A DNA stretch of 45,242 nt, taken from Bacteroidota bacterium (GTDB lineage: Bacteria; Bacteroidota; Bacteroidia; Chitinophagales; Chitinophagaceae). Both the position numbers and the translations under genes were made by a program. Positions within the stretch are counted from its first letter, which is position 1. Every line of letters begins with the position of its first letter. Below the pieces are notes generated by a model. It saw nothing but the letters and a program-made list of their open reading frames with translations, ran no database searches and was not told where the DNA came from. Location of the stretch: the NCBI GenBank assembly GCA_013288285.1, contig JABDCE010000017.1, forward strand, positions 1 through 45,242, read 5' to 3'. Of this stretch, positions 1-9,553 are shown one piece after another.

Positions 1-123
1 TTTCTTTTTCAGTAAGCGTGCTTTTGCAGCGGCGCATTGTTTCATTACCAATGCTTTGTTTTCGATGAGCAGCCCGGTGATGATACCGGCAGCACTGTAT
101 GCTATTAACCTGGAGAGTTTCAT
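1..123 (-). CDS. Partial small protein (MKLSRLIAYSAAGIITGLLIENKALVMKQCAAAKARLLKKK...), possibly YtxH-like; runs off the window start
   Basis: Open reading frame on the minus strand from ATG at 123 to the window edge; N-terminal hydrophobic segment with Gly. Confidence 0.4.
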   Translation of the reverse strand, partial: MKLSRLIAYSAAGIITGLLIENKALVMKQCAAAKARLLKKK

Positions 124-191
124 GTTTCGTAGTGTTATACCAATGAGATACTACATAACCATGCCATGAACGAGGGGAACGATGACTTTCC

Positions 192-1136
192 TTACTTTGC
201 CGGGTTATCTTTAGGCAGGGCGTCGCTCCAGCCTATTCCGAATTTTTTGTAGGTCTTGGTGCTTTTGTAGGCCGGCTCCATCATACTATTGGCCTGACCC
301 TGGCTGTGACTACCATGAGACCCGCCACCTCCGCCCCCCATGCGCATACCCATGCCCATACCACCCATGCCGAAGCCGGGGCGCATACCACCACCTCCGC
401 CACCACCATGGTTACCACTTCCTCCGCCACCTGATGTGCGCTTCATGGCTACTGTCTCAACAGAGATGCTCATTGGCTTACCCTTGTCACGCCTGTCGAT
501 CTCGGCTTTTGTATAAAATGTTTTGAACGGCACAACAGCTTCCCATACAAGTTCATTGTCCATATCGAGTGCCATACTTACTTGAATTCCGCAGGAGTCT
601 TTTGCGAGAATGGGGTATTGCAGATTGCATGACTTAAAGCCCTGCAAAGAAAACTCGTTAGCGGTTTCCAGTTCGGCCCTTACCTTGTCCTCCAATTCCA
701 GGCGCTGCTTGTCCTGTCCGCCGCCATTGCCCTGCTGCCACTGGCCTGAAGAAGGTTTTTTGCTAGATTTGGGCTTGTCTTCATCGCTCGCCTCCTTAGG
801 TATGGGGAAGTTGATGGCGGTCTGTTCATTTTTTTCGCCGGTTTTGTCTATCCACACTGTAAGGCCATTGCGCATGATCTTCAACTGGGTGGCGGGATCG
901 CCGGTCTCGACGGTTATATACAGGTTGTTCTTATCATTGGATACAGCATAACCCAGTTGCGCCTTATCATCATATTCGGGGTATGGCGATGGCCAGTCTT
1001 TGTTGTTGCCGTCTATGGTTATCGGTTCGGCCTGCCATGTGCCGGGCAATCTCTTTTTGGAATGTTTGGAACTCTTACAGGAAACGAAAGAAAAAGCAAG
1101 AAGTAATAAAAACGCCGCTGCGCCGAATTTTTTCAT
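192..1136 (-). CDS. Putative lipoprotein with Gly/Met-rich C-terminal region
   Basis: ORF 192..1166; internal Met at 1136 gives MKKFGAAAFLLLLAFSFVSCK with a lipobox-like SFVSC; C-terminal GGGGSGNHGGGGGGGMRPGFGMGGMGMGMRMGGGGGG. Confidence 0.7.
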   Translation of the reverse strand: MKKFGAAAFLLLLAFSFVSCKSSKHSKKRLPGTWQAEPITIDGNNKDWPSPYPEYDDKAQLGYAVSNDKNNLYITVETGDPATQLKIMRNGLTVWIDKTGEKNEQTAINFPIPKEASDEDKPKSSKKPSSGQWQQGNGGGQDKQRLELEDKVRAELETANEFSLQGFKSCNLQYPILAKDSCGIQVSMALDMDNELVWEAVVPFKTFYTKAEIDRRDKGKPMSISVETVAMKRTSGGGGSGNHGGGGGGGMRPGFGMGGMGMGMRMGGGGGGSHGSHSQGQANSMMEPAYKSTKTYKKFGIGWSDALPKDNPAK

Positions 1137-1259
1137 CTGAAAGTGTGGTCGTTTAAAACTGAGCATTGAAGATACTCCCTAGAGTCGCCTTTGACCAATC
1201 AAAATCCGGAAAGTTTAACCGAACAAAGCTATTCTTTTTTATTATTGGTATTACAATCT

Positions 1260-1268
1260 TACTTTTGC
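1260..1268 (+). promoter_or_regulatory. Bacteroidota -7 box (TACTTTTGC) upstream of the AsmA-like gene
   Basis: Matches TAnnTTTG(C) consensus; 24 nt upstream of ATG 1292. Confidence 0.5.
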
Positions 1269-1291
1269 ACTTAAATATACAAAGTATCTTT

Positions 1292-3976
1292 ATGAATATA
1301 GGGAAATTAATTAAGCGTTTTTTCATATTTATAGGCATTATCGTATTGCTCTTCATAGGGGCGGCAATCATTATCCCTGTATTTTTCAAAGACAAGATAA
1401 TGGCTGTAGTGAAAACGCAGCTCAACGAGCAGCTCAATGCTACCACAGACTTTAAGGATGTGGATATATCGCTGATACACAATTTTCCACACCTCTCTGT
1501 AAGCATCACGGGCCTGAGCATAGTGGGGAAAGATGCGTTTAAGAATGATACCTTGATCTCTGCAAAAAGCATAGATATAGCGCTGGACCTTATGAAGGCT
1601 ATCAATGGCAGCTATGACATACTAAACATAGCACTTGTGACGCCCCGTATACATGCCATAGTGCATACCGATGGCAGCGCCAACTGGAACATCACCAAGC
1701 CGACACCACCAACTGCACCTGCGGCACCTGCAAAACCTTTTGCGCTGAAGCTGAGGAAGTACTCTATTGAAAACGGGTATATAGAATACAATGACGAACA
1801 GGGTAAGATGCACGCCATTATCAATAACCTGAACCATAGCGGATCAGGCGACTTCAGCAGTGACGCATTTACACTGGCCACAAAGACCGATATAGAGGCA
1901 TTGACATTCATAGATGGCAACATCAGCTACCTGCACGATGTAAAAACGACCATAGACCTGGACCTGCAAATAGATAATAAAACCAACAAGTACACCTTCA
2001 ACACAGACAAGATACAGCTTAACGGCCTGCGCCTATCGACAAAGGGATCTGTGGAGATGCCAGACACCAACAATATGATAGTAGACGTGCAGTTCAGCAC
2101 ACCATCTAATGATTTCAAAGACATACTATCGTTAGTGCCTGGTGTGTACCAGAGCAACTTTAAGGACATTAAAACATCTGGTAAGCTAACGCTGAGCGGT
2201 TTTGTAAAAGGCAAGTATAACAAGAAACAGATGCCTGCTTTCCATGTAGACCTTGGTATACAGGATGGCTCATTCCAATACCCTGACCTGCCGGAGAAAG
2301 TAGCTGACATACAGGTGAAGCTGGACGTGACCAACCCTGACGGTGTGCCCGACCATACGGTAGTGAACCTGGAGAAATGCCATGTGGCACTGGGTACACA
2401 GCCATTTGACCTGCGGATGCTGATGAAAACACCGGTAACTGACCAATGGATAGACGCCAATGCGAAAGGAAAGCTGGACCTGACCGAAATACAGAAATTT
2501 GTGAAGCTGGAAGGCGGTACAAAACTCGCAGGTATCATCACTGCTGATGTATCGGTAAAGGGATCGATGGCGGCTGCGCAGAAAAAGGAATTTGATAAGA
2601 TAGATGCATCGGGAACGATAGGCATGACCAATCTTTCCTACACTTCGAAAGATTATCCAGATGGCTTGAACCTGTATAGCCTGATACTCACGTTTACTCC
2701 TAAGAATGTGACGATGTCGAACCTGAAGGGAGCATATATGAAAACGGTATTCAGCGGCGATGGCAGCATCAATAACCTGCTGGGCTACTACCTGCACAAT
2801 GAATCGCTGAGTGGGTCATTCAATTTTGCGGCGGATAAGATAGACGTAAATAAATGGATGGGGACGCCTACAACAACGACTGCTACTACAGCGGCACCAC
2901 CATCTACAGTACCATTCCTGGTACCATCGAACTTAGACGTGGAGCTGCATATGAGCGTGGGATCAGTAAAGTATGATAACATAACGCTGACCAACGTAAA
3001 GGGCGGCCTTGTGGTACGTAACGAGACAGTAACACTACAGGGCGTATCTGGTAATGCGCTGGGGGGCTTACTGACCATGAGCGGCAGCTACTCTACCAAG
3101 AACGACAAGAAGAACCCGGATATCGCTTTTGAGTATGGAGTACAGGCAGTAGACGTGCAGCAAACGTTTGCAACCTTTAATACCGTGCAGAAAATGATGC
3201 CTGTGGCTAAATATATACAGTCGGGCAAGATGACCTCTAACCTGACGATGACGGGCAAGCTGGGACCTGATATGAGCCCGGTGATGAATTCACTGGCCGG
3301 CAAGGGCGACCTGATGACGCTGGGCTGTGTGCTGAGCAACTTCCCTGTTACAGACCAGCTTTCGGATAAGCTGCACCTGACCCAGTTCAAAACCATAAAG
3401 ATACAGGACACCAAGGTGTTTTTCACCTTTGAAAATGGCCGTGTAACTGTGCAGCCTTACAAAATGAACATAGGCGGAGTAGACGCGGAAATTGCTGGCA
3501 GTCATGGATTTGATAATACAATTAACTACGGTATAAACCTGGCCGTGCCGACAGCGATGATGGGCGCCGCAGGCAGCTCCATGATCAGTAACTTAGTGAG
3601 CCAGGCAGCCAGCAAGGGTGTGCCGGTGAAAGTGGGCGATAAAGTGAACCTGGCTGTAAAAGTGACCGGGACAACCACGAACCCGAAAATAGAGACCAAC
3701 CTTAAAAACGTGGTGGGTGATGCTGTGAACAATGTAAAAGAAGAAATAAAGAAAGAAGTGCAGCAAAAAGTGGACAGCGTAAAGACAGTGGTGAAAACGG
3801 CAGTAAAGGATACGGTAAAAGCCATAAAGACACAGGCCGTAAATACTGCCAAGGACGCCATAAAACAACAGATACAAGGTGGTAGTAACCCCGGTGACAA
3901 AAAGCCAGACCCGGTAAAAGACGCCCAGGATAAGGTGAAAGGTGGCCTGAATGACTTGTTTCATAAAAAGAAATAA
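1292..3976 (+). CDS. AsmA family / AsmA-like C-terminal domain protein
   Basis: Long ORF (1166..3976); likely true start ATG 1292 (MNIGKLIKRFFIFIGIIVLLFIGAAIII...) followed by AsmA-like VDISLIHNFPHLSVSITGLSIVGKDAF and repetitive beta-rich sequence. Confidence 0.8.
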   Translation: MNIGKLIKRFFIFIGIIVLLFIGAAIIIPVFFKDKIMAVVKTQLNEQLNATTDFKDVDISLIHNFPHLSVSITGLSIVGKDAFKNDTLISAKSIDIALDLMKAINGSYDILNIALVTPRIHAIVHTDGSANWNITKPTPPTAPAAPAKPFALKLRKYSIENGYIEYNDEQGKMHAIINNLNHSGSGDFSSDAFTLATKTDIEALTFIDGNISYLHDVKTTIDLDLQIDNKTNKYTFNTDKIQLNGLRLSTKGSVEMPDTNNMIVDVQFSTPSNDFKDILSLVPGVYQSNFKDIKTSGKLTLSGFVKGKYNKKQMPAFHVDLGIQDGSFQYPDLPEKVADIQVKLDVTNPDGVPDHTVVNLEKCHVALGTQPFDLRMLMKTPVTDQWIDANAKGKLDLTEIQKFVKLEGGTKLAGIITADVSVKGSMAAAQKKEFDKIDASGTIGMTNLSYTSKDYPDGLNLYSLILTFTPKNVTMSNLKGAYMKTVFSGDGSINNLLGYYLHNESLSGSFNFAADKIDVNKWMGTPTTTTATTAAPPSTVPFLVPSNLDVELHMSVGSVKYDNITLTNVKGGLVVRNETVTLQGVSGNALGGLLTMSGSYSTKNDKKNPDIAFEYGVQAVDVQQTFATFNTVQKMMPVAKYIQSGKMTSNLTMTGKLGPDMSPVMNSLAGKGDLMTLGCVLSNFPVTDQLSDKLHLTQFKTIKIQDTKVFFTFENGRVTVQPYKMNIGGVDAEIAGSHGFDNTINYGINLAVPTAMMGAAGSSMISNLVSQAASKGVPVKVGDKVNLAVKVTGTTTNPKIETNLKNVVGDAVNNVKEEIKKEVQQKVDSVKTVVKTAVKDTVKAIKTQAVNTAKDAIKQQIQGGSNPGDKKPDPVKDAQDKVKGGLNDLFHKKK

Positions 3977-4035
3977 GTTATAAAAAGAATGTGAGCTATC
4001 GCTTACTTAGTAGAACTTATTTTGACATTCTCACT

Positions 4036-4044
4036 TACTTTTGC
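4036..4044 (+). promoter_or_regulatory. Bacteroidota -7 box (TACTTTTGC) upstream of rfbA
   Basis: Matches TAnnTTTG(C); 34 nt upstream of ATG 4078; identical 9-mer to 1260 and 31705. Confidence 0.5.
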
Positions 4045-4077
4045 ACAGTCAATTTTTCATAAACAACGATTAAGACT

Positions 4078-4944
4078 ATGAAAGGAATTATTCTTGCCGG
4101 CGGTTCTGGCACCCGTTTATACCCGCTTACTATAGCCGTGAGCAAACAACTAATGCCTGTATACGATAAACCCATGATCTATTACCCGCTATCTACATTG
4201 ATGCTGGCAGGGATAAGGGAAATACTTATTATCACTACACCTGAAGACCAACCGGCATTTAAAAAATTGCTGGGAGATGGCAGCCAGATAGGATGCAGCT
4301 TTGAGTATGTGGTGCAGCCTAAGCCGGAAGGGCTGGCGCAGGCGTTCATACTGGGCGCTGACTTTATAGGTAAAGACCCGGCTGCATTAGTGCTTGGGGA
4401 TAATATATTTTACGGGTCGGGCATGGGCACGCTTCTGAAGAAGAAGTCGAACCCGGACGGAGCTGTGGTGTTTGCGTACCAGGTAGGTGACCCGGAGCGA
4501 TATGGCGTTGTGGAGTTTGACAAGAACAACAAAGTACTGAGCATAGAAGAAAAGCCTGAAAAGCCGAAATCGCACTATGCGGTGCCGGGCCTGTATTTTT
4601 ATGACAACGATATTGTTGCCATCTCGAAAGCCATAAAACCATCTCACCGTGGTGAACTGGAGATCACAGACGTAAACAAAGTATACCTGGAAATGGGTAA
4701 ACTGGAAGTAGGCGTACTGGACCGTGGCACTGCCTGGTTAGACACCGGAACATTTGACTCACTGATAGAGGCCGGTGAATTTATAGAGGTTATAGAAAAA
4801 CGGCAGGGCCTGAAAATAGGTTGTATAGAGGAGATAGCCTACCGCAACAAATGGATAGATGACGAGCAGATGAATAAGCTCGCAACTATCTATCATAAAA
4901 GCGGTTATGGTGTTTACCTGAAGAAACTTATAGGTACAGTATAA
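4078..4944 (+). CDS. rfbA: Glucose-1-phosphate thymidylyltransferase
   Basis: [57 protein letters not shown]; full-length RmlA/RfbA-like sequence. Confidence 0.97.
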   Translation: MKGIILAGGSGTRLYPLTIAVSKQLMPVYDKPMIYYPLSTLMLAGIREILIITTPEDQPAFKKLLGDGSQIGCSFEYVVQPKPEGLAQAFILGADFIGKDPAALVLGDNIFYGSGMGTLLKKKSNPDGAVVFAYQVGDPERYGVVEFDKNNKVLSIEEKPEKPKSHYAVPGLYFYDNDIVAISKAIKPSHRGELEITDVNKVYLEMGKLEVGVLDRGTAWLDTGTFDSLIEAGEFIEVIEKRQGLKIGCIEEIAYRNKWIDDEQMNKLATIYHKSGYGVYLKKLIGTV

Positions 4945-5007
4945 CATCCAAAACGATAATCAGGTATCATTTTTTTGCCAGCTTTTAAGTGAGCACTGCA
5001 TCCGCGT

Positions 5008-5610
5008 ATGAATAATTTAATGTTTTGGCTACAGCCGCTTATCTCGTCATTTATAGGCTGGGTAACTACCTGGGTGGCGATAAAAATGCTGTTTCACCCG
5101 AGGAAGCCAGTGCGCATATTGGGCTTAACCATACAAGGCGTTTTCCCAAAGCGGCAACAGCAGGTGGCGGAAAAACTGGGCAGCATGGTGGCGCAGGAAC
5201 TCATACACTTCAGCGAGATAGCTACTCAACTCAAAGACCCGGAAATGCTGAAGGGGCTAAACCCGACCATTGAAAAGCACCTGGATAATTTTCTGCAGGT
5301 GAAGCTAAAGGAGAAGCTGCCGGTGATATCTATGTTTGTAGGGGCGGATACGATGCAGAAAATAAAGGATGGGATGATGGAGGAAATAGAACTGCTGTTG
5401 CCAGAGATCATTCATCAATATACCGACTCGCTGAGTAAGAAGATAGACATTGAAAAAATGGTAACCGAAAAGGTATCAAACTTTTCATCTGATAAGCTGG
5501 AAGAGATACTTAATGCGGTGATGAAGAAAGAATTCTGGTTCCTGGAGATAGTGGCGGCAGTGCTGGGCCTGCTGATAGGACTGGTACAAATGGGGCTGGC
5601 GCTGATATAG
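5008..5610 (+). CDS. DUF445 family membrane protein
   Basis: PLISSFIGWVTTWVAIKMLFHPRKPVRILGLTIQGVFPKRQQQVAEKLGSMVAQEL is characteristic of DUF445 proteins; C-terminal TM helix. Confidence 0.85.
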   Translation: MNNLMFWLQPLISSFIGWVTTWVAIKMLFHPRKPVRILGLTIQGVFPKRQQQVAEKLGSMVAQELIHFSEIATQLKDPEMLKGLNPTIEKHLDNFLQVKLKEKLPVISMFVGADTMQKIKDGMMEEIELLLPEIIHQYTDSLSKKIDIEKMVTEKVSNFSSDKLEEILNAVMKKEFWFLEIVAAVLGLLIGLVQMGLALI

Positions 5611-5646
5611 CCAACCGTTAACGTGCTTTACATTCAACAAAGCGTG

Positions 5647-6132
5647 ATGAACAATAAGCCAATACTCGCGGGATTACTGATACTCTGTATACCTACGATG
5701 CTTTGCGCGCAAAAAGTGAAGCTGGTAGCTGCGGTACACATGGCCTGGAGCGGAGGCATTGCGGGCAGAAGCGGTGACAACTATACCTTCACGGTTGAAT
5801 TTACCCAGTATAAAAAAGAACCGTTACCAGATACTTTATGGCTGGGACAAGAAGCAATACTGGTGACTGAACAGACAAACAGCAACCCTTATACAAATAC
5901 CAGGGTGATAAGGAAGAAAGGTTCGGTGAGATTTGAGATAAGCGGGCAGGTAACCCGCGACGAATCTGCGTACAGTGACCCTGAGTCGGCGTTAAATGAA
6001 GGAAAGGTGGCCCACCCTTCCCCGATCGGCTACAAGGGTATTGCCTTACTATCATATACCTGCAACGGGAAGCGGCATTACTTCCCTATAACCCGGATCA
6101 CGAGGGAGTTGCCGCCCGCAGATTACCCGTAA
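5647..6132 (+). CDS. Hypothetical secreted protein
   Basis: Signal peptide MNNKPILAGLLILCIPTMLCAQ; no recognised domain. Confidence 0.6.
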   Translation: MNNKPILAGLLILCIPTMLCAQKVKLVAAVHMAWSGGIAGRSGDNYTFTVEFTQYKKEPLPDTLWLGQEAILVTEQTNSNPYTNTRVIRKKGSVRFEISGQVTRDESAYSDPESALNEGKVAHPSPIGYKGIALLSYTCNGKRHYFPITRITRELPPADYP

Positions 6133-6194
6133 ATGAGGCTTTGTTTGTTGGCACAGTATTATTATGTGTAACATCAACTAAACAAACTAACATC

Positions 6195-6347
6195 ATGAGA
6201 TCACTATTGTATATCATCGCGGTAATCCTGGTTATTAGCTGGGCATTGGGAGAATTTGCATGGCATGCCGGCGGCATTATTTATGTATTGCTGGTACTGG
6301 CTATCGCTTCGTTTTTATTGGGAGTTATCCGCAGGGGCAACGTGTAG
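6195..6347 (+). CDS. Small membrane protein, lmo0937/DUF5670-like
   Basis: MRSLLYIIAVILVISWALGEFAWHAGGIIYVLLVLAIASFLLGVIRRGNV, typical of lmo0937-family small membrane proteins; start ATG at 6195 within ORF 6141..6347. Confidence 0.75.
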   Translation: MRSLLYIIAVILVISWALGEFAWHAGGIIYVLLVLAIASFLLGVIRRGNV

Positions 6348-6460
6348 ACGCGAACCAGAAATATGTAAATGAATGTAGGCCAACTAAAAAGAACCGTTCG
6401 CAGGCATGATTTTTAAACGGGGTAAGTCAAATTCATCATCTCATTTAAAAACCAAGTAAA

Positions 6461-6694
6461 ATGAAAAAGTACACATCAATTGCGCTTTTAATGATCGGTA
6501 TGTTCTGCGTGTCTAATTTATCCGCCCAGGACGTGGGGCCGAAAACCGTTAAAAAAGAAACAAAGACGGAGAAAAAAGAAACAAAGAGCGATAAGAAAGA
6601 ATACAATGGCAGCGAACGCAAAGCCATGAAAAAGAACGAAAAGGCAGAAAAGAAACATGATAAGGCGAACCTGAAGGACGCACAATCAAAATAG
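6461..6694 (+). CDS. Small secreted Lys/Glu-rich hypothetical protein
   Basis: Signal peptide MKKYTSIALLMIGMFCVSNLSAQ followed by low-complexity K/E-rich tail. Confidence 0.6.
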   Translation: MKKYTSIALLMIGMFCVSNLSAQDVGPKTVKKETKTEKKETKSDKKEYNGSERKAMKKNEKAEKKHDKANLKDAQSK

Positions 6695-6714
6695 TAAGAT
6701 TTTATTTATGCGAG

Positions 6715-6747
6715 ATAGCCGTTGTATTTATTGCAACGGCTATTTTT
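6715..6747 (+). terminator. Rho-independent terminator
   Basis: 10-bp perfect stem ATAGCCGTTG / CAACGGCTAT (6715-6724 / 6734-6743) with trailing TTTT. Confidence 0.75.
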
Positions 6748-6772
6748 ATGCATGCGGATTTGATTCTTTTTC

Positions 6773-6780
6773 TAACTTTG
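6773..6780 (+). promoter_or_regulatory. Bacteroidota -7 box (TAACTTTG)
   Basis: TAnnTTTG match 22 nt upstream of ATG 6803. Confidence 0.4.
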
Positions 6781-6802
6781 TTATTCAATCGAACACAAAA
6801 TA

Positions 6803-7039
6803 ATGAGAAACTACATCCTGATCGCATTGTTATTCATAGGGTCGCTGGCGGGCTACTCGGTATCGGCACAAGAGTATTACAGCCCCCGGACGGCACGGAA
6901 AGGCTGGAAATCGGAAAAAAAAGAGAGCAAAATAAAAAAGAAAATGTTTCGTGACCGGCCCAACCAGGCAAGCAGGAAAAATATGAAGGCGCGCAAAAAG
7001 GAATTTAAACGGGAAAGACAAGAAGAGATGCACAGGTAA
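6803..7039 (+). CDS. Small secreted Lys/Arg-rich hypothetical protein, similar in design to 6461..6694
   Basis: Signal peptide MRNYILIALLFIGSLAGYSVSAQ, then highly basic tail. Confidence 0.55.
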   Translation: MRNYILIALLFIGSLAGYSVSAQEYYSPRTARKGWKSEKKESKIKKKMFRDRPNQASRKNMKARKKEFKRERQEEMHR

Positions 7040-7066
7040 CATCAACCTCTTTGTGCCAATTACTGT

Positions 7067-7095
7067 AACCCCTGTAGCAATGCAGGGGTTATTTT
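7067..7095 (+). terminator. Rho-independent terminator-like hairpin
   Basis: AACCCCTG / CAGGGGTT (7067-7074 / 7083-7090) followed by ATTTTAT. Confidence 0.65.
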
Positions 7096-7189
7096 ATGGG
7101 GTATACCGGCAGGCAGGGCCTTTCCGGAGCTATAAATTATCAGATTGTAGAATTACATTTGTTCCTGTCTATTTAAAAACAGGGATCAA

Positions 7190-9373
7190 ATGAAAAAAAT
7201 ATTTTTGTTATTTGTGGCGTTCATGTCGCTGCAGAGCGCTTGGGCTGACGAGGGAATGTGGATCCCAAGCCTTATAGGGAAGAACTATGATGAGATGCTT
7301 CGCCTTGGGCTGAGGCTATCGAAAGAAGACCTGTACAGCATCAACCACAGCAGCCTGAAAGACGCGATACTCCAGTTTGGCGGCGGGTGCACGGCTGAGA
7401 TGATCTCTGACAAGGGGCTGTTGCTCACTAACCACCATTGCGGTTATGACGCCATAGCTACACTGAGCACAGTAGACCGCAACCTGCTGGATAACGGATT
7501 CTGGGCGCACAATATGAGCGAGGAGTTGCCTGCACAAGGTGTAACGGCATTGTTCCTGCAACATATAGATGATGTGACCGACAGGGTGAAAGCAGCTGTG
7601 GGCAACGCTACCGGAGAAGAATACACTAAAAAGCTGGATGCTATACGCAAAGAAATTGAAGAAAAAGAAAGCGAAAAAGGCAAGTATGTGGCCAACGTAA
7701 AAGGCTACTTCAATGACAACCAGTTTTTCCTGCTGATATACAAGAAGTATACGGATGTGCGCCTGGTAGGCACTCCACCCAAATCGCTGGGCAAATTTGG
7801 CGGTGATACTGATAACTGGATGTGGCCACGCCACACTTCTGACTTCTCGATGTTCCGGGTATATGCAGATGAGAACAACCAGCCTAAACCATACAGTGCG
7901 ACAAACGTACCTTATCATCCGAAGAAATTTCTGCCGGTATCTATAAAAGGAGAACGCGAAGGGGACTATGCCATGATATTCGGTTATCCGGGACGTACCA
8001 ACCGTTATGAAGTTTCTTATGGTGTGGACCTGGCGGTGAATGTAACCAACCCGGCCATTGTAGCATGCCGGGACCTGCGCCTGAACATCATGCGCCGTCA
8101 TATGGACATGAACAAGGGTACTTATCTGCAACTGACGTCATTGTATTCACGCATAGCCAACTACTGGAAGTACTATATAGGGCAGACCGAGCAACTGAAA
8201 CGCCTGAACGTAGTGAGTGAAAAGATGAAAAGCGAGGACAACTTCTCTAAATGGGAGCGTGAAAATGGTATGAATACCGACCTGCTGGGCAATTTTGCCA
8301 GTATTTACGCGGCTTACAAACCTTATGCGAAACATGCGGTGTACTATAATGAATGTTTCAGGGCATCTGCTATAGCGCGTGTTGGCTCTGCATTGAAGCC
8401 GTTGTACGACGCATACGAAAGGCATGCCGGTGAGAAGGGCAAGGCAAATACCATGACCCAGGACACCGTGGATAAATATGTAAATATGGCCCGCACCACT
8501 TACCGCGCAAATATGAAAGAATTTGACCCCGGTACGGAAAAAGATATGCTGGCGGAGATGACAAAACTCTACCACGATAATGTGCCTGCTGACCAACTGC
8601 CGGAAGTGTACGCAAAAGTGATACTGAACGATAAGAATAAAGCTAAGGACGCTTATCATGGTAAGACTTACGGGGCATATGCTGACTATATCTTCGCGCA
8701 TACTTTCCTGGTGGACAGCAATAAGTTCAACGCATTCTGCAAGCAGCCAAGCCTTGCCAAGCTGAAGAGCGACGCAGCCGTAAGCTATGCGTTAAGTTTT
8801 GCGAGTAACTACAGTAAGAATTTTCAGCCTAAGATAGAGGCATTTGCGAGCAAGAAAGCTGATCTATCCCGCGAATACCTGCGCCAGATAATGATGCAGA
8901 AGAAGAATACGATGATGTACCCAGATGCGAACTCAACCATGCGCATCACCTATGGCCAGGTAAAAAGCTATGATCCGCAAGACGGCGTGCATGACAACTA
9001 TTTCACTACACTTGACGGGCTGATGACCAAGTATAAGCCCGGCAGTGACGAATTTGACGTACCGAAACAACTGATAGAACTGTACAATGAAAAGGACTAT
9101 GGGCCTTATGCCGACCGCGACGGCACGCTGCATACGTGCTTTATCACTGATAACGACATAACCGGTGGTAACTCAGGCAGCCCAGTGATAAACGCATACG
9201 GGGAACTGATAGGCGCTGCATTTGACGGCAACTGGGAAGCAATGAGCGGCGACATTGCGTTTGACAGTAAGTATAAAAGGACAATAGTGTGTGATGTACG
9301 TTACATACTCTTCCTGATAGACAAAATGGGACATGCCGATAACCTGATCAAGGAAATGGATATAAGGGAATAG
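7190..9373 (+). CDS. S46 family serine dipeptidyl peptidase (DPP7/DPP11-like)
   Basis: Signal peptide; ADEGMWIPSLI, LLLTNHHCGYDAIATLS (catalytic His region) and ITGGNSGSPVINAYGELIGAAFDGNWEAMSGDIAFD (catalytic Ser region). Confidence 0.93.
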   Translation: MKKIFLLFVAFMSLQSAWADEGMWIPSLIGKNYDEMLRLGLRLSKEDLYSINHSSLKDAILQFGGGCTAEMISDKGLLLTNHHCGYDAIATLSTVDRNLLDNGFWAHNMSEELPAQGVTALFLQHIDDVTDRVKAAVGNATGEEYTKKLDAIRKEIEEKESEKGKYVANVKGYFNDNQFFLLIYKKYTDVRLVGTPPKSLGKFGGDTDNWMWPRHTSDFSMFRVYADENNQPKPYSATNVPYHPKKFLPVSIKGEREGDYAMIFGYPGRTNRYEVSYGVDLAVNVTNPAIVACRDLRLNIMRRHMDMNKGTYLQLTSLYSRIANYWKYYIGQTEQLKRLNVVSEKMKSEDNFSKWERENGMNTDLLGNFASIYAAYKPYAKHAVYYNECFRASAIARVGSALKPLYDAYERHAGEKGKANTMTQDTVDKYVNMARTTYRANMKEFDPGTEKDMLAEMTKLYHDNVPADQLPEVYAKVILNDKNKAKDAYHGKTYGAYADYIFAHTFLVDSNKFNAFCKQPSLAKLKSDAAVSYALSFASNYSKNFQPKIEAFASKKADLSREYLRQIMMQKKNTMMYPDANSTMRITYGQVKSYDPQDGVHDNYFTTLDGLMTKYKPGSDEFDVPKQLIELYNEKDYGPYADRDGTLHTCFITDNDITGGNSGSPVINAYGELIGAAFDGNWEAMSGDIAFDSKYKRTIVCDVRYILFLIDKMGHADNLIKEMDIRE

Positions 9374-9397
9374 CCCCAAACCAATATTTTGAAGTAG

Positions 9398-9429
9398 AAA
9401 GCCATGGAGTTTCCGTGGCTTTTTGCTTT
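9398..9429 (+). terminator. Rho-independent terminator after the S46 peptidase gene
   Basis: AAAGCCATGGA / TCCGTGGCTTT (9398-9408 / 9412-9422, one wobble pair) followed by TTGCTTTTTG. Confidence 0.7.
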
Positions 9430-9484
9430 TTGTCAATAGCCTGTTATCACAAAGAGATAGCTATGAATAGCTGAAACATTTTAT

Positions 9485-9492
9485 TAGCTTTG
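9485..9492 (+). promoter_or_regulatory. Candidate -7 box (TAGCTTTG) for the conflict operon
   Basis: TAnnTTTG match 61 nt upstream of ATG 9554 and downstream of the preceding terminator. Confidence 0.4.
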
Positions 9493-9553
9493 GATCAGAA
9501 TAAAATAAATAATTAATTAATAGAAGGTAATCTACTAAAATAACCTACTGAAA

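Noticed and set aside
7316-8701. Long minus-strand ORFs (271 and 184 aa)
   Set aside because: Antisense to the S46 peptidase gene; no plausible domain or upstream signals.
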